Source: Anaerolineales bacterium UBA5195 (GTDB lineage: Bacteria; Chloroflexota; Anaerolineae; Anaerolineales; Villigracilaceae). From it: 64,000 nt of DNA. Made by a program: the position numbers and the translations under genes. The notes under the pieces are model-generated. The model worked only from the letters and a program-made list of their open reading frames with translations, was not told where the DNA came from and ran no database searches. The DNA is taken from the NCBI GenBank assembly GCA_002412925.1, contig DHVZ01000037.1, positions 100,879 through 164,878 on the forward strand, read 5' to 3'. Shown one piece after another: positions 1 through 8,603 of the stretch (its first letter is position 1; each line of letters opens with the position of its first letter).

Positions 1-807
1 CCGGATGACGAATCTTTCGGCATGGGTGGCACTCTCGCACTCTACGCCCAAAAAGGATACGATGTTTACCTGGTCTGCGCCACGCGCGGCGAAGCAGGCG
101 AAGTTGATCCGGAACACTTGAAAGGTTTTTCGTCCATCGCGGAACTGCGAGAAGGCGAATTGCGCTGCGCTGCCGAACATCTCGGCCTGAAGGGCGTTTA
201 TTTTCTCGGTTACCGTGATTCGGGCATGCCTGGCTCGCCCGATAACCAGCATCCCGAGGCCCAGGTTTCCCATTCCGTGGAGGATGTGGCCGGGAAGGTA
301 GTGAAGCATATTCGTGAATTGAAACCGGATATTGTTCTGACCTTTGACCCGATTGGCGGCTACCGCCATCCCGACCATATCCACATCCACCAGGCAACCG
401 TGCTGGCCTTCGAAAAAGCTGCCGAGGCCACCTTCCACCCCGAAGCCGGGGCGCCGTTCCAGCCGGGGAAACTTTACTTCCACACCTTCCCGCGCGGGTT
501 TTTGAAGCTGGCCGTCAAACTGATGCCGCTTTTTGGACAGAACCCACGTAAATTTGGGCGCAACGGTGATATTGACATGCAGTCCATCGCCGAAGTCAAC
601 TTCCCCACCCACGCCAAAGTCGATATCGGTCCTGTGCAGGCTCTCAAAGCCGCCGCCAGCGCCTGTCATGCCTCCCAGGGTGGAATCGGGATGAGGCGCG
701 GCATCATGGGATTGTTCATCAAACTATTCGGGGAACATGAGGCATACATGCAGGCTTACCCGCCAATTGCGAAAAACTGGAAAGTCAAGAAAGATCTGCT
801 TGCATAG
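1..807 (+). CDS. LmbE/PIG-L family deacetylase, 5' end cut by the window
   Basis: The frame is open from the first base and begins PDDESFGMGG, the second half of the AHPDDE metal-binding motif that opens LmbE/PIG-L proteins, so the true start lies only some residues upstream of the window. A second conserved segment reads DPIGGYRHPDHIHIHQAT, with the HPDH metal ligands near residues 122-125. The family is a set of zinc-dependent N-deacetylases acting on N-acetylglucosamine-type conjugates (GlcNAc-PI, GlcNAc-Ins, bacillithiol and mycothiol precursors); the substrate here cannot be read from sequence. The C-terminal part (FGEHEAYMQAYP) also fits the family. A terminator hairpin follows directly. 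Confident for family, not for substrate. Confidence 0.9.
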   Translation, partial: PDDESFGMGGTLALYAQKGYDVYLVCATRGEAGEVDPEHLKGFSSIAELREGELRCAAEHLGLKGVYFLGYRDSGMPGSPDNQHPEAQVSHSVEDVAGKVVKHIRELKPDIVLTFDPIGGYRHPDHIHIHQATVLAFEKAAEATFHPEAGAPFQPGKLYFHTFPRGFLKLAVKLMPLFGQNPRKFGRNGDIDMQSIAEVNFPTHAKVDIGPVQALKAAASACHASQGGIGMRRGIMGLFIKLFGEHEAYMQAYPPIAKNWKVKKDLLA

Positions 808-813
808 CTCCAC

Positions 814-841
814 AAAGGGCGCATATCTTGCGCTCTTTTTT
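814..841 (+). terminator. Rho-independent terminator after the LmbE-like gene
   Basis: A ten-base arm at 814-823 pairs with 829-838 (one G-T wobble) around a five-base loop, and the stem runs into a stretch of T. It begins seven bases after the stop codon. Confidence 0.8.
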
Positions 842-863
842 ATTTAACTGCCATATCTGGCGC

Positions 864-892
864 TTGTGTTTGTAGAATTTATGTTCTATAAT
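864..892 (+). promoter_or_regulatory. Sigma-70 type promoter of the VOC gene
   Basis: TTGTGT at 864-869 and a perfect TATAAT at 887-892 are separated by 17 bases. The start codon at 933 follows with an AAGGAG ribosome site at about 921-926. It lies between the upstream terminator and the VOC gene, so that gene is probably monocistronic. Confidence 0.65.
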
Positions 893-932
893 TCAAACAC
901 CTTTTATCCGATTCAACCTCAAGGAGAAAACA

Positions 933-1304
933 ATGACCAAGCGAAACATAGTCCATATCGAAATCCCCACCAATAACGCCAAGGCTTCAGGTGAATTTTA
1001 CGAAAAGCTCTTTGGCTGGCAAATCGTCCGTGACGAACAAATGGATTACACCATGTTTGAGCCGCAAGAAGGTCCTGGCGGTGGGTTCAGTCCCATTGGA
1101 GAAAACACGAAGGTCAGTGATGTGCTGATTTATATATCCAGCGATGATATCGACGCCGACCTAGAAAAAGCAGTCACCTTGGGCGGCGCCATCGTCATGG
1201 CAAAAGATGAGATTCCCAATACCGGCTGGTTCGGGATCTTCAAGGACCCCACCGGCAACGCGATCGGGTTATACACCAGCATGAACCCAGATTACAACAA
1301 ATAA
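933..1304 (+). CDS. VOC family (glyoxalase/bleomycin-resistance fold) protein
   Basis: A 123-residue single-module VOC protein. It starts MTKRNIVHIEIPTNNAKASG, the usual first beta strand with a metal-ligand histidine (H8), followed by EFYEKLFGWQI. Near the end, GWFGIFKDPTGNAIGLY is the typical closing strand of the glyoxalase-like fold. Proteins of this size are common in bacteria and cover isomerases, dioxygenases and drug-binding proteins, and this one resembles the small uncharacterised group annotated as glyoxalase-like. Its start is fixed by AAGGAG seven bases upstream. It has its own promoter and a strong bidirectional terminator behind it. The reaction is unknown. Confidence 0.9.
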   Translation: MTKRNIVHIEIPTNNAKASGEFYEKLFGWQIVRDEQMDYTMFEPQEGPGGGFSPIGENTKVSDVLIYISSDDIDADLEKAVTLGGAIVMAKDEIPNTGWFGIFKDPTGNAIGLYTSMNPDYNK

Positions 1305-1332
1305 AACCAATCACAATAAAAATGCATGCCTT

Positions 1333-1374
1333 AAAAAGAACCCCGCGAGTTTTTGCCTCGCGGGGTTCTTTTTT
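1333..1374. terminator. Bidirectional terminator between convergent VOC and AOR genes
   Basis: AAAAAGAACCCCGCGAG at 1333-1349 pairs almost perfectly with 1357-1373 across a seven-base loop, with A and T runs on the two outer sides. It therefore works for both the VOC gene (+) and the oxidoreductase gene (-). Confidence 0.9.
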
Positions 1375-1399
1375 ACTGATCACCATTCACTGATTACCG
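1375..1399. repeat. ACTGAT-type simple repeat tract
   Basis: The spacer contains two near-identical ACTGATCACC / ACTGATTACC units. Similar units occur in the coding linkers of the E2 gene at 42284-42312 and 42526-42565. It ends at the stop codon of the AOR gene. Confidence 0.45.
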
Positions 1400-3553
1400 A
1401 ACCAGATTCCTGGCCTGTTCCACCACTTCGAGCAGCTCGGGCAAATCCATACCCAGTTCACGAAGTTTCTCAGGGGTGGGAATGCTGTTCTTGTCCCAGC
1501 CGCGGCGCTCGAAGACCGCATCCACCAGCTTTTCATACTGGGCTTCGCGATATTCGCGCAGGTGCTTCATTTTTTCTTCGGTCGACATACCGGCAGGATC
1601 AATTTCAACCAGGCGCTTGAGCTGCTCATCGTAACGTTCCTGACGTGATTCGTACTCGACCTTGGTCACCGGGCCCATCGCCCGGTAAGGCGGATAATCG
1701 TGCTGGCGGCCAACCCGCCCCATCCGCATGGAAAACACTTTCTGGAAGTTGTAGACCCGCTCAGACTGCTTCAGCAGGATCTCGGTGGTGGTCGGAATTC
1801 CGGTCACGCCCTGGTGAATCCAGGTGTAGTTTTCAACATGTTCCTCGACCTTGGCGGGTTCCTTGGTCTGTTTGTTGTTTTCGGGCGAGATGTCGTTCCA
1901 GGGCAGCTTACAGAGTCCGTGCAGGCTGAACCAGGTGCGCCACATCGGGAAGTAGTGCAGGGCCTCGGCCTTGTCTTTAAAGCTCGGCAGCAGATTATGG
2001 ACTTGATCCATAAAAATCAACCAGGCCTCGTCATGCTGGGGGCCCTTGGTAGCCAGACCAAAACCACCCTGCTGCGCGAGCGATTCTTTGGTCAGGTACT
2101 CCGAGATTTCCATGCCCTTGATTTCCATGCCAATATCGTGCACAAACTTCGGATCGGCGCCATATTCGCGCACAAACAGTTCTTTCATGGAACGCACACC
2201 CTGGCCGACGATCACGCCAAAGCCTTCGCCGCGCGCCATCTGGTGCAGGAGCTCCAGCGCAGCCGCGCCATTCCCAAACTTCAACTCCAGGCCGCCCGTA
2301 ACCTTCCTGTCAATGATGCCTTCCTCGTAGCACTCCATCGCAAAAGCGACGCAGTTGGCAAAGGAGATCGTATCCACGCCGTAGGTATCGCAATAGAAAT
2401 TGAGTTCCAGCAATTTTTGAGCATCAAAGTTGCCAATATTCGAGCCCACCCCAGCCGCGTTCTCGTATTCAGGGCCGTCCACGATTACACAGGTGCCGGC
2501 ATAGGGGCCGGTTTTGAGCGGAAAATGGTCGACACCGTGCGAACACGAGAGCGTACAACCCAGCCAGCAGCCATCAGACATGCCCTGGGTGAAGGCTTCC
2601 TTCCAGACCTTGGAATCAATCTTATGGGTATCGGGGTGCGAACCATAGCGGTAGTTGTGCGTTGGCAGCAAATCAAAATGATCCATGATTTCAACGATAT
2701 TGGCAGTTCCAACTTTGCGCATCTGGTTCTGCTTATCGTCGAAATCGGCGATTTCCTTGTTGATCCGCGAACCTGCCTTGCGGACAAGGGCCATATCAGC
2801 CACGTTGTTCTTATCCCCACCCATCTCGCTAAAGCGAACGACAATCGCCTTGATTTTCTTGTCGCGCAAGACGCGCCCCGGGCCGCCGCGCGCGGCCTGT
2901 TTCAACCGGGCTTCCTTACGGCGGACGTCATACCAGGATGAGTTGAGCATTGCAATCCGGGTATGCTCTGCGCCCTTCCCGGCAGAAAGCACCGAGATCC
3001 CACGTTTGCCCTTTTCGTCGCCGCCGAAACGTTCGGTCAGGACATTCGCAATCAGGTGCGAATCGACCGCTTCGAGCGAATCGCGCTCGATCGTCACTTT
3101 GCCGGTATCGCCATCGATGAAGATGATCACATCACTTTCGGCTTTGCCCTGGATTTCAAGCGCATCGAAACCAGAGAACTTCAGGAAGGGCGCGAAGTAG
3201 CCACCCACGTTGCAGTCCACCACGTTTTGGGTCAACGGGCTGAGAAACACAACCGTCGCCTTGCCGCTGCCAGGATAAGCTGTAATACCGCAGATCGGGC
3301 CATTGGCAATCACCAATTCGTTTTGCGGATCATCCCATTTGGTCTCGGGCGTAACTGCATCCCACAATAATTTGAGCGCAAAACCGCGCCCGCCAGTGAA
3401 CAGGTCCTTCATCTGCTGGGTAACCGATTTTTCGCGGAAGGTGTTGTCGTTCAGGTTGATATAAAGCGTGCGGTTGGCGTAGCCGCGTTCCACGGGGCGC
3501 AGTTCGTAAGTAAATTCCCCCAAGAGGGTGGGTGCTGCGAGATTATCAGGCAT
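1394..3553 (-). CDS. aor: Aldehyde:ferredoxin oxidoreductase (tungsten pterin enzyme)
   Basis: A 719-residue cytoplasmic enzyme of the AOR family, which holds a tungsten bis-pterin and one 4Fe-4S cluster and interconverts aldehydes and carboxylic acids using ferredoxin. The N-terminal domain carries FTGGRGFALKLLWDAV and CGITAYPGSGKATVVFLSP, both typical of the pterin-binding part. Cluster cysteines are visible at about residues 329, 333 and 337 (GCWLGCTLSC) and 548 (LHGLCKLPW). The C-X3-C-X3-C spacing differs from the C-X2-C-X3-C of Pyrococcus AOR, so it belongs to a related subfamily whose substrate is open. I chose the ATG at 3553 because GGAG sits eight bases before it; an in-frame start at 3601 has no such support. 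It is divergent from an aldehyde dehydrogenase, and moeA lies elsewhere in the window. Confidence 0.93.
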   Translation of the reverse strand: MPDNLAAPTLLGEFTYELRPVERGYANRTLYINLNDNTFREKSVTQQMKDLFTGGRGFALKLLWDAVTPETKWDDPQNELVIANGPICGITAYPGSGKATVVFLSPLTQNVVDCNVGGYFAPFLKFSGFDALEIQGKAESDVIIFIDGDTGKVTIERDSLEAVDSHLIANVLTERFGGDEKGKRGISVLSAGKGAEHTRIAMLNSSWYDVRRKEARLKQAARGGPGRVLRDKKIKAIVVRFSEMGGDKNNVADMALVRKAGSRINKEIADFDDKQNQMRKVGTANIVEIMDHFDLLPTHNYRYGSHPDTHKIDSKVWKEAFTQGMSDGCWLGCTLSCSHGVDHFPLKTGPYAGTCVIVDGPEYENAAGVGSNIGNFDAQKLLELNFYCDTYGVDTISFANCVAFAMECYEEGIIDRKVTGGLELKFGNGAAALELLHQMARGEGFGVIVGQGVRSMKELFVREYGADPKFVHDIGMEIKGMEISEYLTKESLAQQGGFGLATKGPQHDEAWLIFMDQVHNLLPSFKDKAEALHYFPMWRTWFSLHGLCKLPWNDISPENNKQTKEPAKVEEHVENYTWIHQGVTGIPTTTEILLKQSERVYNFQKVFSMRMGRVGRQHDYPPYRAMGPVTKVEYESRQERYDEQLKRLVEIDPAGMSTEEKMKHLREYREAQYEKLVDAVFERRGWDKNSIPTPEKLRELGMDLPELLEVVEQARNLVR

Positions 3554-3841
3554 GGTCAAGTCTCCAGTTACTTTCAAAGGGCGGCGGGTAATGAACACCA
3601 AAAACTGCTTTCATTATCATGAAAACACTGAAATTTGTCTACTGACTAACTACACTTTTTGGTAGTGCCAAGCGCAACGTTTTTCAGAATAAACCTGTCT
3701 GCGGCCGAAAAAACACCTACCGCGGTCTATATGAGTTTTGTAAATAATTCATCGAGCCGCCAAAAATCGTGTTATTATCAAGATGATTTATATCTTATTT
3801 ATCTCTATTATTGGCAAACTTTCAACCAGAGGAGATTTTGT
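3554..3841. other. Divergent intergenic region between aor and the aldehyde dehydrogenase
   Basis: 288 bases with no gene. It is clearly more AT-rich than the flanking genes and must hold both promoters. Candidate AT-rich elements are seen around 3769-3812 for the plus strand, but no convincing -35/-10 pair. No riboswitch fold recognised. Confidence 0.5.
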
Positions 3842-5419
3842 ATGACTGACTTCAAATTGACTTACTCCACCATGTTTAATCCGCCTGAAGAACTCCACAC
3901 ACAGTACGACCTGGCGCTGGCGCAGCAAAAAGAAAACCTCGGCCAGGAGTTTGCCATGTTCATCAACGGCAGGGATGTTCTCTCTGAGGAAAAATTCGAG
4001 GATCGCACACCCATCGATACGGATGTTGTGTTGGCGCTGATGCAGAAAGGCAACCAGGAACACGCCCGGTTGGCGCTGACAGCCGCCCGCCAGGCTTTCC
4101 CAACCTGGAGCCGCACCCCCTGGCAGGAGCGCGTCGTCTTGCTGCGCAAAGCTGCGAGCTTGATCGAGGCGCGCCTTTTCAGCCTGAGCGTGGCCATGTC
4201 GCTGGAAGTGGGGAAAAACCGCATGGAGGCCATCGGCGATGTGCAGGAAACTGCCGACCTGATCTATTACGCCTGCGACCAGATGGAAGCCAACAACGGC
4301 TACATCCAGACCCTCGGCAGGGACCCGCTCCCGAATCACGATTCAACCAACATTTCACTTTTGCGGCCCTACGGTGTCTGGCTGGTGATCAGCCCGTTCA
4401 ATTTCCCCTTCGCGCTGACCGGCGGCCCGGCAGGCGCGGCGCTGGTGGCCGGGAACACCGTTGTGATCAAACCCGCCACCGACACAGCCTGGATTGTGCG
4501 CCTGCTGGTTGATTGCTTCCGCGATGCCGGAATGCCGGATGGAGTTGTGAACTTCGTCACCGGGCCGGGACGCACCCTGGGCCAGGCGTTGGTCGAAAGC
4601 CCCGAAGTGGATGGGGTCACCTTCACCGGCTCCTTTGAAGTGGGCATGAAAATGCACCAGGATTTCAGCAGGCGTAACTACATCCGGCCCGTCATCCTTG
4701 AATTAGGCGGCAAAAACCCGGCCATTGTCTCGCGCCATGCCAATCTCGAAGATGCCGCAACGGGCATCGTCCGCTCGGCGTTTGGCTTGCAGGGACAAAA
4801 GTGTTCCGCCGCCAGCCGCATTTTCGTCGAGGAACCGGTCTACGATGAACTGACCGCCCGGCTCAAAGACCTGACCGAAAAACTGACGATTGGCGACCCC
4901 ACCGACCGCAAAAACTTCCTTGGCCCGGTCATCAACCGCGCCGCTTACGATGATTTCAAAAATTTCAGCGAGGAACTCTCCCAGGCTGGGCATTTCCTGA
5001 CTGGCGGTAAGACTCTCAACAGTCACCTTGCCAAAGGCTTTTTCTGCCAGCCGACCCTGGCCGTGGATGTGCCTTATTCACATCCCCTCTGGCAGCAAGA
5101 AATGTTCCTGCCCATCGCCACGATTGGCAAAGTCAAGAACTTGCAAGAGGCCATCCACTCCGCCAACAGCGTCAATTACGGTCTGACTGCCGGCTTCTAC
5201 GGCTCGGACGAGGAAGTCGATTGGTTCTTCGACAATATCGAAGCGGGTGTCACCTACGCCAACCGCCCGCAGGGCGCCACCACCGGCGCATGGCCGGGCT
5301 TCCAACCCTTCGGCGGCTGGAAAGGCTCCGGCTCCAGCGGCAAAAATTCGGGCGGGCCATATTACCTTCCACTCTACATGCACGAGCAAATCCGCACACT
5401 CGTGCGCCCCAAGCAGTAA
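3842..5419 (+). CDS. Aldehyde dehydrogenase, 1-pyrroline-5-carboxylate dehydrogenase type
   Basis: A 525-residue NAD(P)-dependent aldehyde dehydrogenase. The general-base glutamate is E287 in ELGGKNPAIV and the nucleophile is C321 in GQKCSAASR, the GQKCSAxSR context being characteristic of P5C dehydrogenases (RocA/PutA type), which oxidise glutamate-5-semialdehyde to glutamate in proline and arginine breakdown. The cofactor-binding segment VISPFNFPFALTGGPAGAAL is also present. The start at 3842 has AGAGGAG seven bases upstream; an in-frame start at 3659 would add 61 residues unlike the family. No proline dehydrogenase lies nearby. Its divergent neighbour is an AOR, so a role in general aldehyde clearance is possible. 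A terminator follows. Confidence 0.9.
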   Translation: MTDFKLTYSTMFNPPEELHTQYDLALAQQKENLGQEFAMFINGRDVLSEEKFEDRTPIDTDVVLALMQKGNQEHARLALTAARQAFPTWSRTPWQERVVLLRKAASLIEARLFSLSVAMSLEVGKNRMEAIGDVQETADLIYYACDQMEANNGYIQTLGRDPLPNHDSTNISLLRPYGVWLVISPFNFPFALTGGPAGAALVAGNTVVIKPATDTAWIVRLLVDCFRDAGMPDGVVNFVTGPGRTLGQALVESPEVDGVTFTGSFEVGMKMHQDFSRRNYIRPVILELGGKNPAIVSRHANLEDAATGIVRSAFGLQGQKCSAASRIFVEEPVYDELTARLKDLTEKLTIGDPTDRKNFLGPVINRAAYDDFKNFSEELSQAGHFLTGGKTLNSHLAKGFFCQPTLAVDVPYSHPLWQQEMFLPIATIGKVKNLQEAIHSANSVNYGLTAGFYGSDEEVDWFFDNIEAGVTYANRPQGATTGAWPGFQPFGGWKGSGSSGKNSGGPYYLPLYMHEQIRTLVRPKQ

Positions 5420-5435
5420 AATACAGCCACCCGCT

Positions 5436-5471
5436 CCCCTGCCCTCTTCTTTAGCGGCAGGGGATTTTTTT
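5436..5471 (+). terminator. Terminator after the aldehyde dehydrogenase
   Basis: CCCCTGCC at 5436-5443 pairs with GGCAGGGG at 5456-5463 and is followed by eight bases ending in a seven-T run. Confidence 0.85.
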
Positions 5472-5479
5472 ATCCGCCT

Positions 5480-5518
5480 ATCCCTCACCCCTGCCTTCTC
5501 CCTTTGGGAGAAGGGGAG
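5480..5518. repeat. CCCTCACC/GGGAGAAGG palindromic element, copy 1
   Basis: CCTTCTCCC at 5494-5502 and GGGAGAAGG at 5506-5514 form a nine-base perfect hairpin preceded by CCCTCACCCC. A related unit, with the same CCTCACC and CTCTCCC blocks, lies inside the Hsp70-HEAT gene at 24727-24774. The 3' arm of this copy overlaps the ribosome-binding site of the next gene. Confidence 0.6.
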
Positions 5519-5524
5519 ATTCGT

Positions 5525-6283
5525 ATGCCCTGGAACCCTGAGCAATACCATAAATTCCAAGCCGAACGTTCGGCCCCGTTTGACGATTTACTCGCGCTGG
5601 TGGACAAACGCCCACGCTTGAAAGTCATAGATTTGGGCTGCGGAACCGGAGAACTAACCCGACGCCTCGCGGATTCCCTGCCCGAAAGCGAAGTTTTCGG
5701 CCTCGACAACTCTCCACAAATGCTGGCGAAGGCCGATTCCGTTAAACGCACCGGCCTGGCCTTCAAGTTGGGTGACCAGGCCACCCTGTCCGGTTCGTGG
5801 GACTTGATTTTCAGCAACGCGGCCCTGCAGTGGAGCGAAAACCACCAGCGGCTGATTGGCCATTTATACGGAAGACTGGCCCAGGGTGGACAGATCGCGG
5901 CGCAAGTCCCTTCCAACCACACGCATATATCTCATCGTCTGATCGGCGAAACAGCCCGGGAAGAACCCTTCCATTCCGCCTTGAGAGGCTTCACCAGGGT
6001 TTCCCCGGTCTTAACCATCGATGAATACGCGCAGCTTTTATTCAACCTTGGCGCACAGAACCTCACGGTTTTTGAAAAGGTCTACGCCCATCTGCTGGAG
6101 AATTCAGCCGCAGTGGTAGAATGGGTTTCCGGGACAGCTTTGGTGCCTTATTTTGAGCGCCTGGGTAACGAAAAGGATGCTTTTCTGGATATAATTCAGA
6201 AGAAATTTCGCGCCGCCATGCCGGGCAGCCCGATACTCTATCCCTTCAAGCGAATTCTTTTCTCTGCGCAGAAACCGAGGTAA
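5525..6283 (+). CDS. tam: Class I SAM methyltransferase, trans-aconitate 2-methyltransferase like
   Basis: A 252-residue methyltransferase. It opens MPWNPEQYHKFQAERSAPFD, very close to the conserved N-terminus of trans-aconitate methyltransferases (WxPxQYxxFxxERxRPF). Motif I is VIDLGCGTGELTRRLA, and SNAALQWSENH is the family's post-I segment. Known members methylate trans-aconitate to relieve inhibition of the citric acid cycle; the substrate is inferred by similarity. The ATG at 5525 is chosen because AAGGGGAG is seven bases upstream and the family begins there. The ribosome site is borrowed from the palindromic element at 5480-5518, so its hairpin could mask initiation. The next gene begins three bases after the stop. 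Confidence 0.88.
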   Translation: MPWNPEQYHKFQAERSAPFDDLLALVDKRPRLKVIDLGCGTGELTRRLADSLPESEVFGLDNSPQMLAKADSVKRTGLAFKLGDQATLSGSWDLIFSNAALQWSENHQRLIGHLYGRLAQGGQIAAQVPSNHTHISHRLIGETAREEPFHSALRGFTRVSPVLTIDEYAQLLFNLGAQNLTVFEKVYAHLLENSAAVVEWVSGTALVPYFERLGNEKDAFLDIIQKKFRAAMPGSPILYPFKRILFSAQKPR

Positions 6284-6286
6284 TGA

Positions 6287-6742
6287 ATGGGCGAAGCAAG
6301 AGACGATCGCAGCGAATTCATCTCGCGGATCGGAACGTTTTTTTTATTGCTTGGCGCTTTGTTAATCATCCTGTTCATTGCTTCAGATATCTCGCGGGTA
6401 GACAAAGGCCGCCAGGCCAATGCCACCCAGATTTATATCGTAGAGGGCGTCCGAGCCTTGCAAACCCGGGATGCCGGGGCAGCCCAGGCAAAACTAAAGG
6501 GAGCGCCCACCCCCACCCTCGCGCTACCAGCCAGCGGTAATGGCAGCCCGCTCAGCTATCTGCCCTTTTTTTGCCTGGGTGTCCTCATCCTCGGATTAGG
6601 GTTTATCACGAAACGTAAATTCGCCCCGCCGCCATCAGCGGGCAAACGTTTTGAGTGGATTCGAAAATTGCAGCAGAAACGCCGCGAGGCCCAGGCCAGG
6701 AAAGAAGCCGAGAAAAAAGAAAAAAGTGCCAAGAAAATATAG
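6287..6742 (+). CDS. Small membrane protein of unknown function
   Basis: A 151-residue protein with a short charged start, a hydrophobic segment at about residues 14-35 (GTFFLLLGALLIILFIASDI), a variable extracytoplasmic stretch and a second hydrophobic segment at about 85-103. The last 45 residues are very rich in Lys, Arg and Glu and should be cytoplasmic. No family recognised. It lies three bases after the methyltransferase and 16 bases before the CoA-transferase subunit, so all three are probably one transcript. No good ribosome site is seen, which fits translation coupled to the methyltransferase. Confidence 0.7.
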   Translation: MGEARDDRSEFISRIGTFFLLLGALLIILFIASDISRVDKGRQANATQIYIVEGVRALQTRDAGAAQAKLKGAPTPTLALPASGNGSPLSYLPFFCLGVLILGLGFITKRKFAPPPSAGKRFEWIRKLQQKRREAQARKEAEKKEKSAKKI

Positions 6743-6758
6743 TTCGAAAAGGGAAAAA

Positions 6759-7661
6759 ATGACCAAACTTGTCTCTCTCAAAGAAGCGATTTCCAAATTC
6801 GTCAGCGACGGCGACGTGGTTTACGCTGCCGGGTTCACGCACCTGATCCCTTTCGCCGCCGGGCACGAAATTATCCGCCAGGGTAAGAAAAACCTGACCC
6901 TGGCGCGCGCCACCCCCGACCTGATTTACGACCAGATGGTGGCCGCTGGCTGCGCCAAAAAGGTGATTTTCTCGTATATGGGAAATCCGGGCGTAGGCTC
7001 TTTGCGCATCGTGCGCGCCGCCATCGAAAAAGGCGAACTGGAATGGGAAGAGTATTCGCATTTCGGCATGATCACCCGCCTGCAAGCCGGAGCCAGCGGG
7101 CTGCCCTTCCTGCCGATGAACCAGACCGGGGCGACGGATTTGGAAAAATCCAACCCGCTGATCAAGCGCGTCACCGACCCATATTCTGGAAAGGAAGTCA
7201 TCACCGTTCCGGCGCTCAACCCAGATGTCGCCATCGTCCATGTGCAGCGCGCCGATAAAAACGGCAATGCGCATCTCTGGGGCATTGTTGGCGAGCAAAA
7301 GGAAGTGGCTTTCGCCGCAAAAAAAGTCATCCTGACAGCCGAAGAAATCGTGGACGAAGCCGTGATCCGTTCAGACCCGAACCGCACGCTCATCCCCGGC
7401 TTTATCGTCAGCGCCGTCTGTCACGAGCCTCATTCCGCGCACCCGAGTTACGCGCAAGGGTACTATGACCGTGACAACGAGTTCTATCTTGGTTGGGACA
7501 AGCTCAGCGAATCGGTCGAAACGGTCAAACAATACCTGGATGAATGGGTCTACGGGGTCAAAGACCGCGCAGAATACTGGCAAAAACTCGGCGCAGAGAA
7601 GCATGAAAAGCTAAAAGTCACCAAACGCATGAGCGAGCCGGTAGATTATGGGAATTACTAA
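6759..7661 (+). CDS. CoA-transferase family I, subunit A
   Basis: A 300-residue alpha subunit of a heteromeric family I CoA-transferase (glutaconate, acetate or 3-oxoacid type). It begins MTKLVSLKEAISKFVSDGDV, followed by the glycine-rich turn AAGFTHLIPFAAGHEII, and has DVAIVHVQRADKNGNAHLWG, the conserved strand that shapes the CoA site. The catalytic glutamate is on the B subunit, encoded at 8604-9395. The start at 6759 follows GGGAAAAA; an earlier in-frame start would add a lysine/arginine-rich stretch overlapping the previous gene. Unusually, a hydrolase gene separates subunit A from subunit B. The acyl substrate is not evident. Confidence 0.9.
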   Translation: MTKLVSLKEAISKFVSDGDVVYAAGFTHLIPFAAGHEIIRQGKKNLTLARATPDLIYDQMVAAGCAKKVIFSYMGNPGVGSLRIVRAAIEKGELEWEEYSHFGMITRLQAGASGLPFLPMNQTGATDLEKSNPLIKRVTDPYSGKEVITVPALNPDVAIVHVQRADKNGNAHLWGIVGEQKEVAFAAKKVILTAEEIVDEAVIRSDPNRTLIPGFIVSAVCHEPHSAHPSYAQGYYDRDNEFYLGWDKLSESVETVKQYLDEWVYGVKDRAEYWQKLGAEKHEKLKVTKRMSEPVDYGNY

Positions 7662-7748
7662 TCCAGGCAATGCTTCTGGAGGCGAACACCTCCCAACTTT
7701 CGAGAGTCAAACTTCAGGAGCCGCTTGACACCAGTATGATGAGCAGTG

Positions 7749-8594
7749 ATGATTCCCTTTATTGACTTTGGTGGTTCAGGACAGCCCCTGGTTTTCCTGC
7801 ACGCCAATGGTTACCCGCCGGGGTGTTACCAGCAACTACTTACCAAGCTGGCAGGACACTCCAGTGTCAGCGCAATGGTTCAGCGCCCTTTGTGGGAGGG
7901 CAGCCGGCCAGGCAAGATCAACGACTGGCACCCGCTGACAGATGATCTGCTATGCTTTCTGGACGAGCGCCCTTCGGAGCCGCCGATTGTCGTCGGGCAT
8001 TCGCTGGGCGGGATTGTGGCCCTGCGCGCAGCCATCCGCCAGCCAGAGCGCTTCAAAGCTCTGATCCTGCTCGATCCAGTGCTGTTCCCGCCCAGTTTCA
8101 TCTTCTTATGGAGGGTTGCCCGGGCGCTCCAGTTGGGACATCGCCTGCACCCCTTAATCCAGGTTGCACGAAAGCGACGGCGCGCCTTCGATGACCTGGA
8201 GAAAGTCTTCAATGGATACCGCCGCCGGGAAATCTTTCGCTATTTCAATGACGAAGCGCTGCGAGGTTACATCACGGGAATCACGAAGCCTGCAACCGAT
8301 GGCGGTTACGAACTGGCTTACTCTCCCGAATGGGAAGCGCAGATCTACCTGACCAGTGTTTGGCGTGATCTGGAACTCTGGCAGGGATTGCGCTCGCTCA
8401 AACCACCATTACTGATCATCCGCGGGGCAGAAACCGGCACGTTTTTAGCCGCCACTGGGCGGCGAGTGGTCCGCACAAATCCATCTGTCTCTGTGGAAAC
8501 CATTCAAAAAACCACGCACCTCGTCCCATTGGAGCGCCCAGCCGAAACCTTCGATCTTATTCTGACATTTCTGGCCCAAATGGCCAATCCATAA
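7749..8594 (+). CDS. Alpha/beta hydrolase between two CoA-transferase subunits
   Basis: A 281-residue hydrolase beginning MIPFIDFGGSGQPLVFLHANGYP, where HANGYP forms the oxyanion-hole loop. The nucleophile elbow VVGHSLGGIVAL places the serine at about residue 85, and the catalytic histidine is probably H257 in KTTHLVPLERP. It is soluble with no signal. It stands 87 bases after CoA-transferase A and ten before B, so it is co-transcribed and may cleave a thioester or ester in the same pathway. That is inference from position. A GTG three bases earlier is an alternative start, and neither has a strong ribosome site. Confidence 0.85.
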   Translation: MIPFIDFGGSGQPLVFLHANGYPPGCYQQLLTKLAGHSSVSAMVQRPLWEGSRPGKINDWHPLTDDLLCFLDERPSEPPIVVGHSLGGIVALRAAIRQPERFKALILLDPVLFPPSFIFLWRVARALQLGHRLHPLIQVARKRRRAFDDLEKVFNGYRRREIFRYFNDEALRGYITGITKPATDGGYELAYSPEWEAQIYLTSVWRDLELWQGLRSLKPPLLIIRGAETGTFLAATGRRVVRTNPSVSVETIQKTTHLVPLERPAETFDLILTFLAQMANP

Positions 8595-8603
8595 GGAGAA
8601 TCC

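Noticed and set aside
1700..2941. Long open frame (413 codons) on the plus strand opposite aor
   Set aside because: It is antisense to a clearly conserved enzyme, has no ribosome site and shows no known motif; it results from codon bias on the other strand.
7662..7748. tRNA or small RNA in the gap before the hydrolase
   Set aside because: No cloverleaf or conserved T-arm sequence; the gap is only 87 bases inside an apparent operon.
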